DNA of 64,000 nt, from contig NZ_JAAKDE010000016.1 in assembly GCF_013664685.1 (NCBI RefSeq), positions 1 to 64,000 of the forward strand. The letters are read 5' to 3'. Positions 26,290-36,304 of the stretch are shown here, one piece after another. Source of the stretch: Capillibacterium thermochitinicola (GTDB lineage: Bacteria > Bacillota > UBA4882 > UBA10575). Numbering within the stretch: the first letter of the stretch is position 1; each line of letters begins with the position of its first letter. The notes beneath the pieces are model-generated. The model was given only the letters and a program-made list of their open reading frames with translations. It was not told the origin of the DNA and did not search any database. A program made the position numbers and the translations under genes.

Positions 26290-26319
26290 TTTACCAGAAA
26301 GACCGGAGTAGAGTATAAT
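26290..26319 (+). promoter_or_regulatory. sigma-A promoter of the second CheY/kinase operon
   Basis: TTTACC (26290-26295) and TATAAT (26314-26319) with an 18-base spacer lie about 55 bases upstream of the TTG start. Confidence 0.6.
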
Positions 26320-26373
26320 AGGATATAAATCAGGCTTTGTTAAATAATGTAGATCCTTGTCGGGGGTGGACTA

Positions 26374-26727
26374 TTGAAAAAGGCGCTGATTGTCGATGAT
26401 TCGATGGTAATGCGCATGATGTTAAAGCGTATTTTGCGGAAGATCGGTTATGAAGTTATTGCTGAAGCCGATAACGGTTTAAAGGGTGTTGAGAAATACC
26501 AGGAACTTAACCCGGACCTGGTCACAATGGATATTACCATGCCGGTGATGGACGGGATTACCGCGCTTCAAGAGATCATGAAAATTAACCGTAGCGCCAA
26601 TGTGGTGATGGTCTCGGCCATGGGCCAACATTGGTTTGTGGATGAAGCGTTGAGCTATGGAGCGAAAGGCTTCTTGATCAAACCGTTCCGGGAGGAAAAT
26701 GTACGTAACGTTCTCAGTGGAATATAG
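26374..26727 (+). CDS. CheY-like single-domain response regulator (second of two)
   Basis: Also 117 residues and highly similar to the first CheY, with identical key positions: Asp8/9, Asp53, Ser81 and Lys103, and the shared run VTxDITMPxMDGITAL. It starts with TTG behind GGGGGTGG. Its stop codon overlaps the start of the kinase gene by one base, so it is translated with the kinase and response regulator downstream. The pair appears to be a tandem duplication whose copies have come under different promoters. Confidence 0.9.
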   Translation: MKKALIVDDSMVMRMMLKRILRKIGYEVIAEADNGLKGVEKYQELNPDLVTMDITMPVMDGITALQEIMKINRSANVVMVSAMGQHWFVDEALSYGAKGFLIKPFREENVRNVLSGI

Positions 26728-28385
26728 TGAACCGGATTTGTCCCGGACCCGGTACGGCATTTCTGCCAAGGTGGTGCTGGGGAGTGGAGCATTTACCAAC
26801 CGCGACAAGCAGGGTGAAGCGGAATAAACCGTCAATTAAAGAACGTCTCCAGGAGTTATTCTTTAATCAAGCGCGGGTCGGTTTGGTGATTGGTACGGCC
26901 GAAGGAGACTTGCTGGAGTTCATGAATCCCTACTTTGCGGCGATGCATGGTTATACGGTGCAAGAATTGACTGGTCGCCCGTTTGCCGATGTTTTAGCTC
27001 CAGAATACCGGGCCCAATTACCGGCAATTACCGAATATATCTATCAAACGGGATATTACTCGTATGAATCCAAGCATATCAGGAAAGACGGCTCGATTTT
27101 TCCGGTCCTGGTGACGGCGTATATCGTTTATGATGAGGAAAATAAAGCCAAATACCGGGTAGTCAATGTTGTGGACCTGACGGAACTGAAGCGAAAAGAG
27201 CATAAGATTCAACGGCTTTATAACCAGGCGAGTACTTTGGCCCGGACGGCTTTGACGATCAACGCCGCCTTAGATCTGGACGAAGTTCTCGAAACCATCT
27301 GTTTTGAGGTATCAACCAGTTTAAAAGCCAGTTGCGTGACAATTCGCCTCTTGGACGCGAAGCGGCAAAACTATCGGTTGTATTATAGTTACGGGAAAGA
27401 CCCCCAGTTTTTTACACCATCAATCCCCGCTGCTTTGTTCGAACGTTACTTTGGCGGCGCGGAACAGGTTACGGTAATTGAGGACATGGCCGCCATCGAG
27501 GACCCCGCTTTTCAAAAGGTCTTCGGCCATCTTAATTTGAAGTCGCTGATTGGCATCAAGTTATACAACGGAAAAGAGGTAAGTGGGGCGATTTTGCTTT
27601 TCCGCTTCGGTGAGGAGTGGCCGGTGACCGAGGAAGAAAGGATGCTGATGCAGGGATTGGCCGCCCAGGCTTCACTGGCGATCCGTAACGCCCAACTTTA
27701 CATGGAGATCAAAAACAACAAACAAAAACTCCACCAGCTTCATCAGCAGGTGGTCCAGACCCTGGAGGAAGAACGACGGCGCATCTCTTGGGAGCTCCAT
27801 GATGAACTGGGGCAAGCCTTGACCGCAATCAAAATCAAATTGGAGCTGGTGGCCGATACGATTTACCGGAATTGTTTATGCCGGGCGGAACTGGGTAAGA
27901 TAATTACCCTTGTTGATGATGTTGTGACCATGACAAGGCATATCGCATACGACCTTCGTCCGGCCGCTTTGGAAGCGGTGGGACTTATTCCGGCCCTTCG
28001 TAATTACTGCCGCACCTATACCCAACGGGTGGGGATCCCGGTCATCTTTACTTCCTCCAGAGATGAATTGCCAGCGATTTCGGAAGCGGCCAGTATAACG
28101 CTTTATCGCGTATTACAGGAAGGGTTAACCAATGCCGCGAAACATTCCCAAGCCACGCAGATCGAAGTCCTTTTACAAACCGATGCCGAGTTTGTTTCCT
28201 TAATTGTGCAAGATAACGGGTCTGGACCAGGCCCTTCGGAACTGCCACCGGAGACCGGGGGAGGAATCGGTCTTTTGGGCATGGGTGAAAGACTGTCGGC
28301 GCTGGGAGGAACGTTAAAAACCAAGTTTTTGCCGGGGCAGGGTTTCACCCTAACGGCACAGGTTCCATGGGAGGGGAGAAGATGA
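26727..28385 (+). CDS. cytoplasmic PAS-GAF sensor histidine kinase (NarL-type partner)
   Basis: No membrane helix is seen, so it senses an internal signal. A PAS domain (about 38-155, with MNPYFAAMHGYTVQELTGRPF) is followed by a GAF domain (about 175-330). The HisKA_3 dimerisation segment has RRRISWELHDELGQALTA with the phosphorylated His358. The HATPase domain has the N box around NAAKHS and glycine boxes DNGSGPG and GGGIGLLGMGERL. The GTG start at 26727 overlaps the CheY stop; a start at GTG 26814 is possible. It is coupled to a NarL/FixJ regulator downstream. Confidence 0.88.
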   Translation: MNRICPGPGTAFLPRWCWGVEHLPTATSRVKRNKPSIKERLQELFFNQARVGLVIGTAEGDLLEFMNPYFAAMHGYTVQELTGRPFADVLAPEYRAQLPAITEYIYQTGYYSYESKHIRKDGSIFPVLVTAYIVYDEENKAKYRVVNVVDLTELKRKEHKIQRLYNQASTLARTALTINAALDLDEVLETICFEVSTSLKASCVTIRLLDAKRQNYRLYYSYGKDPQFFTPSIPAALFERYFGGAEQVTVIEDMAAIEDPAFQKVFGHLNLKSLIGIKLYNGKEVSGAILLFRFGEEWPVTEEERMLMQGLAAQASLAIRNAQLYMEIKNNKQKLHQLHQQVVQTLEEERRRISWELHDELGQALTAIKIKLELVADTIYRNCLCRAELGKIITLVDDVVTMTRHIAYDLRPAALEAVGLIPALRNYCRTYTQRVGIPVIFTSSRDELPAISEAASITLYRVLQEGLTNAAKHSQATQIEVLLQTDAEFVSLIVQDNGSGPGPSELPPETGGGIGLLGMGERLSALGGTLKTKFLPGQGFTLTAQVPWEGRR

Positions 28386-29020
28386 TTCGGGTGGTTATTG
28401 CCGAGGATCATCATATTGTTCGTGAAGGGCTACGGGTATTGCTTGAGCGGACCGGGGAGATTGAGATCGTCGGAGAGGCCGATGATGGGGAAAAAGCCTT
28501 GCGGTTGATCAAGCGGTTGCGACCGGATGTGGCTTTGATTGATATCGTGATGCCGGCTTTCAACGGTAATCAGTTGCTGGTTAAACTCAAGGAACTTAAT
28601 TTACCGACGATTCCAATTGTACTGTCGATGTATTCCGAACCGGAGGTTGTGCGGGAAGCTTTAAAAAATGGGGCCCGTGGTTATCTTTTAAAAAGTTCCG
28701 TCTTTCAAGAACTGATGATCGCCATTCGGGCATGTTTAAATAACGAGACCTATTTGAGCCCGGCGATCTCCCAACTTTTAGTGGAGGATTACATCACGGA
28801 GAAAGAGAGTCTGAGTCGGAGTCTTACGCCCCGCGAGAGCGAGTTATTGCAACTGATCGTGAAAGGCTATAAAAACCGGGAGATTGCCGAGCGTATGATG
28901 ATTGCCCTCAAAACTGTAGAAAACCACCGGGCAAATATAATGAAAAAGCTAAATGTGACCAATACGGCCGAACTTATTGTTACGGCGGTGAAAGAAGGGA
29001 TCGTTAAGCTTGACGAATGA
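28382..29020 (+). CDS. NarL/FixJ-family response regulator
   Basis: About 212 residues. The receiver domain has Glu8/Asp9 and Asp54 (LIDIVMP), followed by a LuxR-type helix-turn-helix: LTPRESELLQLIVKG, NREIAERM and KTVENHRANIMKKL. It overlaps the kinase by four bases (ATGA), so the two form a two-component pair. ATG 28382 was chosen over 28367 because GGAGGGGAG sits between them. Its target genes are unknown. Confidence 0.92.
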   Translation: MIRVVIAEDHHIVREGLRVLLERTGEIEIVGEADDGEKALRLIKRLRPDVALIDIVMPAFNGNQLLVKLKELNLPTIPIVLSMYSEPEVVREALKNGARGYLLKSSVFQELMIAIRACLNNETYLSPAISQLLVEDYITEKESLSRSLTPRESELLQLIVKGYKNREIAERMMIALKTVENHRANIMKKLNVTNTAELIVTAVKEGIVKLDE

Positions 29021-29097
29021 GGCGAAAGGGAACGAAATGTTCTATGTAAAAAAAGAGCAGGTTTCGCTTGTAAGGGTTAAGACAGGAGGCAACCGGG

Positions 29098-29142
29098 AAA
29101 AAGTGTCGCCCATGCCGGAAAAGGATGGGCGATACTTTTTTA
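29098..29142 (+). terminator. terminator after the response regulator
   Basis: AAAAAGTGTCGCCCAT pairs with ATGGGCGATACTTTTT around an 11-base loop with one mismatch and ends in T residues. The rest of 29021-29362 is A-rich spacer with no further gene recognised. Confidence 0.85.
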
Positions 29143-29362
29143 TTCCGCAGTTTCCGGGGTAAGCCCCCGGCGTAGGGGTAAACAACTAGAGAAAAATGGG
29201 GAAAAGACCTTATGGAAAAAAAGGGGAAAAAAAGTGATAATAATAATATCGATAATTTCCAAAAACGCGCTCATGGTTGACGGAAAACGGGCACCGCTTG
29301 TTTTTTCTCCCACGCGAACAAATGAGCTGGAACAAAACGGGGATTGGGAGGTTTTTGGAGAC

Positions 29363-29563
29363 ATGGAAAGGATGGTTAATGTGTATATAATGGAGCTGCG
29401 GAGACTGATTAACGAAAAGAAACAGGAACTCTACCGTTTCTATCGGGAGCAGGGGATAAGCAGTAAAGTTTTGAAACTCAGCACCGACTTGGACAAGTTG
29501 ATCTATGAATACCAGATGTTAAGTGCACCCCTGTGTTTCAAAAAAAACAGTGTTCAAAACTAG
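29363..29563 (+). CDS. Spo0E-like aspartyl-phosphatase
   Basis: A 66-residue protein of the Spo0E/YnzD family, which dephosphorylates the sporulation regulator Spo0A~P. The family signature is clear: LRRLINEKKQELYRFYREQGISS followed by LSTDLDKLIYEYQ, close to the SQELDKLI motif. ATG 29363 follows TTTGGAGAC; the in-frame residues further upstream look non-conserved. It lies between a two-component system and a chemoreceptor, so it may tie sporulation timing to these signals. Confidence 0.82.
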   Translation: MERMVNVYIMELRRLINEKKQELYRFYREQGISSKVLKLSTDLDKLIYEYQMLSAPLCFKKNSVQN

Positions 29564-29671
29564 TTACCTCATGAACGCTTAATTTTGATTTGGAAAAGAA
29601 CACTGAGTTTGACGAAGAAAAGACGGGGTGGGGAGACCAATTTAAGCCTTGATGTATTATTGATCGCATGG

Positions 29672-29692
29672 GGACCGGAAACGGTCCTTTTT
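29672..29692 (+). terminator. terminator before the chemoreceptor gene
   Basis: The stem GGACCG/CGGTCC with a GAAA tetraloop is followed by TTTTTG. Confidence 0.8.
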
Positions 29693-29751
29693 GTCTTTAT
29701 CGTCATCATAAATTATTGTGTTGCTAATAGCTTAAAAAGTCATTTAATAAT

Positions 29752-29778
29752 TAATTGGAAAGGAGATTTTGTCGATAA
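29752..29778 (+). promoter_or_regulatory. sigma-D (flagellar)-like promoter of the chemoreceptor
   Basis: TAAT (29752-29755) and GTCGATAA (29771-29778) are exactly 15 bases apart, close to the sigma-D consensus TAAA-15-GCCGATAA with one mismatch per element. It lies 37 bases before the TTG start. Confidence 0.55.
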
Positions 29779-29815
29779 AGATAATAGCACGTCGTTCATA
29801 CGGGGGGGGATTGTC

Positions 29816-31870
29816 TTGTTTAATCGCCTTAAGCTGATGCCTAAAATGGTTACCCTGTTTCTTTTGATCGGTCTAATTCCAATGTTGGTGGCGTTGGTCG
29901 TCTCCTTCTCTCTGGCGGAACAAGCGCTCACGGAGGCGATTGAAACTGAAATTAAAATCTTCCATGGGCAACAACAAAGATATCTGGAGACCTGGTTTGC
30001 GTTCCAAAAAAATGTGGCCGAAGCGGCGGCGGCGACGCAAGATGTCTACGACAGCCTCAATTACTATGTAGATGATCCGTGGGCAACGGAAAATGAACTC
30101 TTCATGTGGGAAAACCGAAACCGACTGATTTTGACCCCCTTTTTGGAAAGTATCGTTGAACGCTACGATTTCGCCTATGTTATGGTTGCCAACCGGAAAG
30201 GGATCGTCGTTAGCGCGACCAACCGTAACCGTCTGCGGGATGATCTGAGCGGGCGTGAATATTTCCAAAAAGCCCTGCTGGGTCAGACCAACATATCGGA
30301 GATCTTCTATTCGGATCTCCTGGCGGAGAATTGTTTGGTGATCGCCACGCCCATATACAGTAATGGTGAAGTTTCCGGTACGGTTAACGGGGTTATGATC
30401 TTCTTATTGAATGTTCCGCGCATCAGTAAGATCTTGACGGACGGTCTTGACGTAATCGGTAAAAGTGCCGATGCATATTTGGTCGATGCGAACCAGATCT
30501 TGCTGACGGTACCCCGGTTTCAGCAGGGGATGGCGGTCTTGCGGACCAAGATTGCCACCGAGGCGGCAGCGGAAGCGGCACGGGCGATTGCCGCCGGAAA
30601 CCGCGATTTCCAACAATTTTTTGTCTACAATGATCTGCAGGGGAAGAAGGTGATCGGTAACGCCAGTACGCTTACCTTTGGTGAACAACTGGTCGGTTTA
30701 AACGTGAAGGTGGATTATGATGAAGCCTTTGCGGCCGTCAATAAGCTGCGCGACTTTGCCCTATTCCTGGCGGTCGTGATCTGCGCTATTGTGGTTATGA
30801 TCGGCTTCACTTTCGCCCGTTCACTGGCCCGTCCAATTTTAGGTTTCCATGAAAAGCTAAAGCAACTGGCGGCGGGTGATTTCACGGTTAAATTAGCTAC
30901 CGACCGGCGGGATGAGATTGGGGAGATGGCTGTTCAGCTCAACATGACGGCCAAAGCATTAAGAGAGTCCTTTATCAACGTGGTGCGTTCTTCGGAGAGC
31001 GTCCAGATGGTTTCCGCACAGATTGCCGCCGGTAATCAGGATCTTTCCCAGCGCACTCAGGAACAAGCTTCATCCCTGGAAGAGATCTCCTCCACGATCG
31101 AAGAGGTGACCTCGTCAATCCGGAGTGTGTCCAACAATGCCGAACAAGCCAACCATGTTGCGCAGATTACCCTGGAAGCAGTAAATGAAGGTGAACACTC
31201 GATTGTGGAAACGATCAATGCAATGGCAGAGATCTCAAACAGCAGTAAACAGATTGCGGAGATAATTAAGGTGGTCAACGACATTGCTTTCCAAACCAAC
31301 CTTTTAGCCCTCAACGCAGCGGTTGAGGCCGCCCGTGCCGGGGAGCAAGGGCGGGGCTTTGCGGTGGTAGCGGCTGAGGTGCGGAATTTAGCGGGGCGGA
31401 CCGCGGAATCGGCCAAAGAAATCGAAGAATTGATCAGCGAAAGCGTGCGGCGGGTCGACCGTGGTAACGAGTTGATCCAGAAATCCTTCGAGATGCTCCA
31501 GCGGATTGTGGAGAACACGAAGAAAACTTCGGATATGGTTGTGGAAGTGGCGGCGGCCATGCGGGAGCAGGCGGGAGCGGCGGAACAGATCCAGGCTTCG
31601 ATTGAACAGCTCAATCAGGTGACCCAGGAGAACGCCGCGATGGTTGAAGAAATTAGCGCCACCAGCCAAGCGCTGGATGCGGAGGCGGCGAAATTACGGG
31701 AGAATGTTGCCCGGTTCAAAGTGGATGACCGTCTGCTGTCCGCCCAGCGAACGGAGGAAACCAAATCGCCCAAAGGGACCCTAGGCCAAGAAAACGGGGT
31801 AAAGAAACCGCGTCCGGTGAACGGGAATGGGGCGGTAAACTTCGTCCACGACAGTCTGGACCGCTTTTAA
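29816..31870 (+). CDS. methyl-accepting chemotaxis protein
   Basis: About 684 residues. An N-terminal helix (about 12-33) and a second helix (about 310-332) flank a periplasmic-type dCache sensor domain. A HAMP domain follows (about 333-385). The signalling hairpin near residue 502 carries [37 protein letters not shown], essentially the universal MCP tip. Gln/Glu-rich methylation regions flank it. The start is TTG 29816 behind GGGGGGGGA; an upstream reading-frame extension was rejected as it runs through a terminator and promoter. Its ligand is unknown. Confidence 0.93.
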   Translation: MFNRLKLMPKMVTLFLLIGLIPMLVALVVSFSLAEQALTEAIETEIKIFHGQQQRYLETWFAFQKNVAEAAAATQDVYDSLNYYVDDPWATENELFMWENRNRLILTPFLESIVERYDFAYVMVANRKGIVVSATNRNRLRDDLSGREYFQKALLGQTNISEIFYSDLLAENCLVIATPIYSNGEVSGTVNGVMIFLLNVPRISKILTDGLDVIGKSADAYLVDANQILLTVPRFQQGMAVLRTKIATEAAAEAARAIAAGNRDFQQFFVYNDLQGKKVIGNASTLTFGEQLVGLNVKVDYDEAFAAVNKLRDFALFLAVVICAIVVMIGFTFARSLARPILGFHEKLKQLAAGDFTVKLATDRRDEIGEMAVQLNMTAKALRESFINVVRSSESVQMVSAQIAAGNQDLSQRTQEQASSLEEISSTIEEVTSSIRSVSNNAEQANHVAQITLEAVNEGEHSIVETINAMAEISNSSKQIAEIIKVVNDIAFQTNLLALNAAVEAARAGEQGRGFAVVAAEVRNLAGRTAESAKEIEELISESVRRVDRGNELIQKSFEMLQRIVENTKKTSDMVVEVAAAMREQAGAAEQIQASIEQLNQVTQENAAMVEEISATSQALDAEAAKLRENVARFKVDDRLLSAQRTEETKSPKGTLGQENGVKKPRPVNGNGAVNFVHDSLDRF

Positions 31871-31905
31871 ATGAATTAAGTCGATAAAGAATGATCAAAA
31901 AGTAG

Positions 31906-31955
31906 AAGCCGCTCTCATCCTCACCATTTGGCGGAGGAGAGGAGCGGCTTTTTTC
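31906..31955. terminator. bidirectional terminator
   Basis: AAGCCGCTC (31906-31914) pairs with GAGCGGCTT (31942-31950), with inner pairing of TCCTC and GAGGA, and is followed by T residues on the plus strand. It separates the chemoreceptor from the converging pot operon. Confidence 0.85.
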
Positions 31956-31973
31956 AACAATTTACTTAATTCC

Positions 31974-33020
31974 TTAATGGGATTTGACCTCGGTCCAGAT
32001 CCGGTCGTAGACCTTCAAATAATCGCCTAGATCTTTATAGATGTCGTAATTGACGAGGTCTTCTTCATCAGGATAGGCCGCCTTGTCGGCAACCAGCTCC
32101 GGATCGAGCATTTTTTTCACTTCCGTGTGGGGACTGGAGTACCCGATATAATCCGCATTTTTATAAGCGATCTCCGGTTCGCACATGAAGTTAATGAAGA
32201 GTTCGGCTGCGGCCTTGTTCTTACTGGTTTTGGGGATGACCATGGCATCGAACCAAAGGTTACTGCCTTCCTTGGGGAGTGCGTATTCCAGATCCGGGTT
32301 TTCCCTTTTCATAAAAATGGCATCTCCGGACCAGACCACGGCCAAAGCCGCTTCGCCCGAAATCATTTTGTCCTTGACATCATCTCCGACGTAGGCCAGG
32401 ACCAACGGCTTTTGTTGAATCAAAGCCTGTTTGGCGGCTTCCAGCTCGTCAAGATTCCGGGTGTTCATGTCATAGCCAAGCATTTTCAACGCAACGCCGA
32501 TGGAATCCCGTTGACTGTCGAGCATCAGGATCTGTTTACTGTACTTTTCGTCCCAAAGAATCCGCCAACTGGTCACCGGTTCATCAACCATCGTTTTATT
32601 GTAAAGAATGCCGACTGTCCCCCACATATAAGGAACGGAATATTCATTGTTTGGGTCATAGCCAAGGTTTTTGAAACGGTCGTCAATGTATTTGAAGTTC
32701 GGAATGTTGTTAAAGTCCAGTTTATGCAGCATGTCTTCCCTGATCATCCGTTCGATGGTGTAGTCGGACGGGAAGAGTACATCGTAGTCCGCCCCGCCGG
32801 ATTTGATCTTGACATACATATCCTCGTTGGTGCTGAAGGTATCGTAATTCACTTTGATGTTATACTTCTTTTCAAAGAGGTCGATTACGGATTCATCAAT
32901 GTAGTCTCCCCAGTTGTAAACGTTCAGCACCACCCGCTTGTCCCGGCCGCAGGACGAAAAGGTTAAGACAAAAACCGCCAAGAGGACCGCCGCCAGCAGA
33001 ATCCGGTTTTTCTTCACCAT
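31974..33020 (-). CDS. potD: spermidine/putrescine ABC transporter substrate-binding lipoprotein
   Basis: The signal ends in a lipobox (FSSC, Cys at residue 24), so it is a membrane-tethered binding protein. The opening VLNVYNWGDYIDESVIDLFEKKY and DVLFPSDYTIERM are diagnostic of PotD. Length 348 is normal. AAAGGAG precedes the ATG. It overlaps potC by seven bases and is the last gene of regulator-potABCD. Confidence 0.93.
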   Translation of the reverse strand: MVKKNRILLAAVLLAVFVLTFSSCGRDKRVVLNVYNWGDYIDESVIDLFEKKYNIKVNYDTFSTNEDMYVKIKSGGADYDVLFPSDYTIERMIREDMLHKLDFNNIPNFKYIDDRFKNLGYDPNNEYSVPYMWGTVGILYNKTMVDEPVTSWRILWDEKYSKQILMLDSQRDSIGVALKMLGYDMNTRNLDELEAAKQALIQQKPLVLAYVGDDVKDKMISGEAALAVVWSGDAIFMKRENPDLEYALPKEGSNLWFDAMVIPKTSKNKAAAELFINFMCEPEIAYKNADYIGYSSPHTEVKKMLDPELVADKAAYPDEEDLVNYDIYKDLGDYLKVYDRIWTEVKSH

Positions 33021-33814
33021 TTTTGCTCACTCCTTTTTTTATGATCATGGGACGTTCCGGACGTCCGCAAATTAACGATGACCAACAAGAGGAGGACCGT
33101 CACGAAGAGCAGGGTTGAAAGGGCGTTGATCTTTGGATTGATTCCGCGCCGCGCCATCGAATAGACAATGATCGACAGGGTAGAGACCCCGGAGCCGGTG
33201 GTAAAGAAACTAATTACAAAGTCGTCGATGGAGAGCGTAAATGCGAGCAGAAGTCCGGTAATGACCCCCGGCATGATCTCGGGGAGAATAACTTTCCGGT
33301 AGGCATAAAGGGGAGTGGCCCCCAGATCCAAAGCCGCCTCATAAAGATTTTTGTCCAACTGTTTTAACTTGGGCAGAACGGATAGGATAACATAGGGAAT
33401 GTTAAAGGTAATATGGGACAAAAGTAAAGAGACAAAACCAAGGCGAAAATTGGTAAAGATGAACAGGAGCATTAAAGATAAGCCCGTCACGATATCCGGA
33501 TTGACCACCGGGATATAAGTGATGTTCATGACAATCTTCTTCTTCAGCTTTTTCATGTTGTGAATCCCAATGGCGGCCGCCGTGCCAATGACCGTGGCGA
33601 TGGTGGAAGAGAGAACGGCAATAATGATTGTATGGTAAAGGGCTTTCATAATCTGCCGGTCTTGAAAGAGTTCCAGATACCACTTTAAGGTGAACCCTGT
33701 CCAGTTTCCCCTTGCTTTGGAGGCATTAAAGGAAAAGACCAGGAGAATGAGGATGGGCGCGTATAAAAACAGGTAGATTAAGGCGGCGTAGCTTTTCTTT
33801 AGAAACCGGATCAA
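33014..33814 (-). CDS. potC: spermidine/putrescine ABC transporter permease PotC
   Basis: A 266-residue membrane permease with about six helices and the ABC permease EAA loop: YEAALDLGATPLYAYRKVILPEIMPGVI. The start LIYLFLYAPILILLVFSFN is typical of PotC. It overlaps potB by four bases. Confidence 0.92.
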   Translation of the reverse strand: MIRFLKKSYAALIYLFLYAPILILLVFSFNASKARGNWTGFTLKWYLELFQDRQIMKALYHTIIIAVLSSTIATVIGTAAAIGIHNMKKLKKKIVMNITYIPVVNPDIVTGLSLMLLFIFTNFRLGFVSLLLSHITFNIPYVILSVLPKLKQLDKNLYEAALDLGATPLYAYRKVILPEIMPGVITGLLLAFTLSIDDFVISFFTTGSGVSTLSIIVYSMARRGINPKINALSTLLFVTVLLLLVIVNLRTSGTSHDHKKRSEQKW

Positions 33815-34635
33815 AAGAGCCCACTCCCTTCATTTTCCTTTTCGTACTTGGACATGACACCAATACTGATCAGGATCACCAGCATCATCACCATGGAAAT
33901 GGCCGAGCCGAAATTCCAATCACCGACTACCAAAAACTGTTGTTCAATTAGGTTGCCAATCATGGTGAACTGTCCGCCGCCCAACAACCGCGAGATCACG
34001 AAGGTGGTTACCGCCGGCATAAAAACCATGGTGATGCCGGAAAGCACTCCGGGTAGACTCAGCGGGAAAGTAACTTTCCGAAAAATGGTGAAATCGTCGG
34101 CCCCCAGGTCTTGGGCGGCTTCAATCAGGCTTTTATCGATCTTACTCAGCACCGAATAGATGGGGAGCACCATAAAAGGGAGAAAATTATAGACCATCCC
34201 CAACACAACTGCTTCTTCCGTATAGAGCAGATTTAAGGTGGGCAGCCCCAGCCACGAAAGAAAGGTGTTGATCAAGCCTGTTCTTTCCAGAAGGGTCATC
34301 CAAGCATAGGTGCGGAGCAGAAAATTCATCCACATTGGCATCACAAAAAGAAAGACCATGATTTGCTTCCGTTTAAAATGGTTTCCGGCCAGGATCATCG
34401 CCATGGGATAACCGAGGACCAGGCAGATTACCGTACAGATCACGGCTAACTTAACCGAACGGAAGAGGACTTTAAGATAGATTGGCTCCATAAACCGCTG
34501 AAAATGCTCGAGCGTAAAAGTAAGCCCCTCCTCAGTCCGGGTGGTCACGCTATAAAAGAGCACCAGCAGGAGGGGGAGGAAAATAAAGACCAGCATCCAA
34601 AGAAGATAGGGATAACTCACCCAGTTTTTCTTCAT
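33811..34635 (-). CDS. potB: spermidine/putrescine ABC transporter permease PotB
   Basis: A 274-residue permease with the EAA loop [27 protein letters not shown] and a start [19 protein letters not shown]. Helix count and length fit PotB. It overlaps potA and potC by four bases each, giving tight coupling. Confidence 0.92.
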   Translation of the reverse strand: MKKNWVSYPYLLWMLVFIFLPLLLVLFYSVTTRTEEGLTFTLEHFQRFMEPIYLKVLFRSVKLAVICTVICLVLGYPMAMILAGNHFKRKQIMVFLFVMPMWMNFLLRTYAWMTLLERTGLINTFLSWLGLPTLNLLYTEEAVVLGMVYNFLPFMVLPIYSVLSKIDKSLIEAAQDLGADDFTIFRKVTFPLSLPGVLSGITMVFMPAVTTFVISRLLGGGQFTMIGNLIEQQFLVVGDWNFGSAISMVMMLVILISIGVMSKYEKENEGSGLF

Positions 34636-35690
34636 TTTGCGGCCACCTTTTTCATGATATGGATAGCGTCGGGCAGAATCTTTAGCCCGATTTTCGCGCC
34701 CACCGGCGCCATCTCCGTACTATGGATCTTCCAACGGTAGGCAGGGTTGGTTGCACTGTCAACCAGCATCTCGTAGTGTACCCCTTTAAAGGTTACCGCT
34801 TTGACTTCACCGCGGAGGGCACTGGCATCCTCAGACACCACTTGAATATCTTCCGGACGAACCACCACATCAACCGGCTCCGCCTCGGCAAAACCCCGGT
34901 CAACACAGTCAAATTGTAAACCGGCAAACTCCACCAGATAATCGCGGTGCATGATCCCGTCGATGATGTTGCTTTCGCCGATAAAATCGGCGACAAAAGC
35001 GTTTTTCGGTTCATTATAGATATCAATGGGGGTCCCGATCTGCTGAATCGTTCCGTCTTTCATGACCACCACGGTGTCCGACATGGAAAGCGCCTCTTCC
35101 TGGTCATGGGTGACATAGACAAAAGTGATGCCCAGTCTTTTTTGCATATTCTTCAGTTCGATCTGCATCTCTTGCCGCAGTTTCAGGTCAAGGGCCCCCA
35201 AAGGTTCGTCCAGAAGCAAGACTTCCGGCTCATTGACCAGAGCGCGGGCAATGGCCACTCTCTGTTGTTGGCCGCCGCTTAAGGAATCGATCTCGCGTTT
35301 TTCGTATCCTTCCAGGTTCACGAGGCTGAGAATGGTACGGACTTTTTCCTCAATGACCTTTTTATCGATCTTTTTGATCTTCAGCCCAAAGGCGACGTTT
35401 TCAAAGACGTTTAGATGAGGAAAGAGAGCGTATTTTTGGAAGACAGTATTTACCCGCCGTTTGTAGGCGGGGAGATCGTTGATTCTTACCCCGTTAAAAA
35501 AAAGGTCACCGCTGGTCGGTTCTTCAAACCCGCCAATAATCCGCAGGGTTGTTGTTTTCCCACAACCACTGGGTCCAAGCAGCGTCAAAAATTCATTTTT
35601 TCGGATATAAAGGTTGATGTTTTTTAGCGCTTCCGTCCCGTTATAATCCTTGCAGATGTCGACCAGATGAATGATATTTTGCTGCTGCAT
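34632..35690 (-). CDS. potA: spermidine/putrescine ABC transporter ATPase PotA
   Basis: About 352 residues. Walker [10 protein letters not shown], the signature [15 protein letters not shown] and Walker [13 protein letters not shown] form a complete nucleotide-binding domain. A C-terminal TOBE-like domain spans about 270-350. ATG 35690 follows GGAGGG and was preferred to an in-frame ATG 13 codons upstream. It is about 54 bases downstream of the regulator gene. Confidence 0.94.
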   Translation of the reverse strand: MQQQNIIHLVDICKDYNGTEALKNINLYIRKNEFLTLLGPSGCGKTTTLRIIGGFEEPTSGDLFFNGVRINDLPAYKRRVNTVFQKYALFPHLNVFENVAFGLKIKKIDKKVIEEKVRTILSLVNLEGYEKREIDSLSGGQQQRVAIARALVNEPEVLLLDEPLGALDLKLRQEMQIELKNMQKRLGITFVYVTHDQEEALSMSDTVVVMKDGTIQQIGTPIDIYNEPKNAFVADFIGESNIIDGIMHRDYLVEFAGLQFDCVDRGFAEAEPVDVVVRPEDIQVVSEDASALRGEVKAVTFKGVHYEMLVDSATNPAYRWKIHSTEMAPVGAKIGLKILPDAIHIMKKVAAK

Positions 35691-35744
35691 TCCACTACCC
35701 TCCGCGATTGTTAATGATCTCTCTCTCACTATAATTAAAGAACC

Positions 35745-36284
35745 TTAAAAACTGGGTGGAGTTGAAACCCAAAGCACTTTTGCGTTGGTCGATCCTGGAT
35801 TGGAGAGATAATGGCTGGCGACAGCCTTGAAGTAGAAACTCTCATTCTTTCTGGCCTTAAAGACCTGTTTGCCCAGATGGAGATTGACGGAACCGGCTAA
35901 AACAAACCCAAATTCTTCGCCGTCGTGGGGGTCGTCTACTTTGGTGGTTCCGCCGGGCTCCAGATTGACCAGGATGGGCTCCATCCGGTTTTTCTGGGAA
36001 TTGGGCACAATCCAATGGATCTGGTGTTTTAACTCCGGATCTTCCCGAATAAAAATGTCGTCTCGTTTAAAAACAATTTTTTCATCGACGGTTTCGTTGA
36101 AAAACTCATTGATGTTCGTTCCCAAGCATTCCAGAATGTCAAGCAAGGTTGCGATTGAAGGGGAGGTCAGATCCCGTTCCACTTGGGAAATGAAGCCTTT
36201 CGACAGTTCACAACGATTGGCCAACTCCTCTTGGGTTAATTGGTTCCTAATCCGCAAACGCCTGATTTTTTCCCCGATTTTCAT
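35745..36284 (-). CDS. XRE-cupin transcriptional regulator of polyamine transport (PuuR-like)
   Basis: A 179-residue protein with an N-terminal XRE helix-turn-helix (about 5-60, LTQEELANRCELSKGFISQVERDLTSPS) and a C-terminal cupin domain (about 100-175, with EPGGTTKVDDPHDGEEFGFVL). This fusion is the PuuR type, common as the first gene of pot operons. It probably senses a polyamine and controls potABCD. AAGGATG precedes the ATG. Confidence 0.88.
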   Translation of the reverse strand: MKIGEKIRRLRIRNQLTQEELANRCELSKGFISQVERDLTSPSIATLLDILECLGTNINEFFNETVDEKIVFKRDDIFIREDPELKHQIHWIVPNSQKNRMEPILVNLEPGGTTKVDDPHDGEEFGFVLAGSVNLHLGKQVFKARKNESFYFKAVASHYLSNPGSTNAKVLWVSTPPSF

Positions 36285-36304
36285 TTACTTCATCCTTGTC
36301 TTAT

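Noticed and set aside
29585-29815. N-terminal extension of the chemoreceptor
   Set aside because: It runs through a terminator and a likely promoter, and begins before the membrane helix that usually opens these proteins.
32127-32966. 279-codon open frame on the plus strand opposite potD
   Set aside because: It is a shadow of potD: no ribosome site, no protein-like pattern and a well-supported gene on the other strand.
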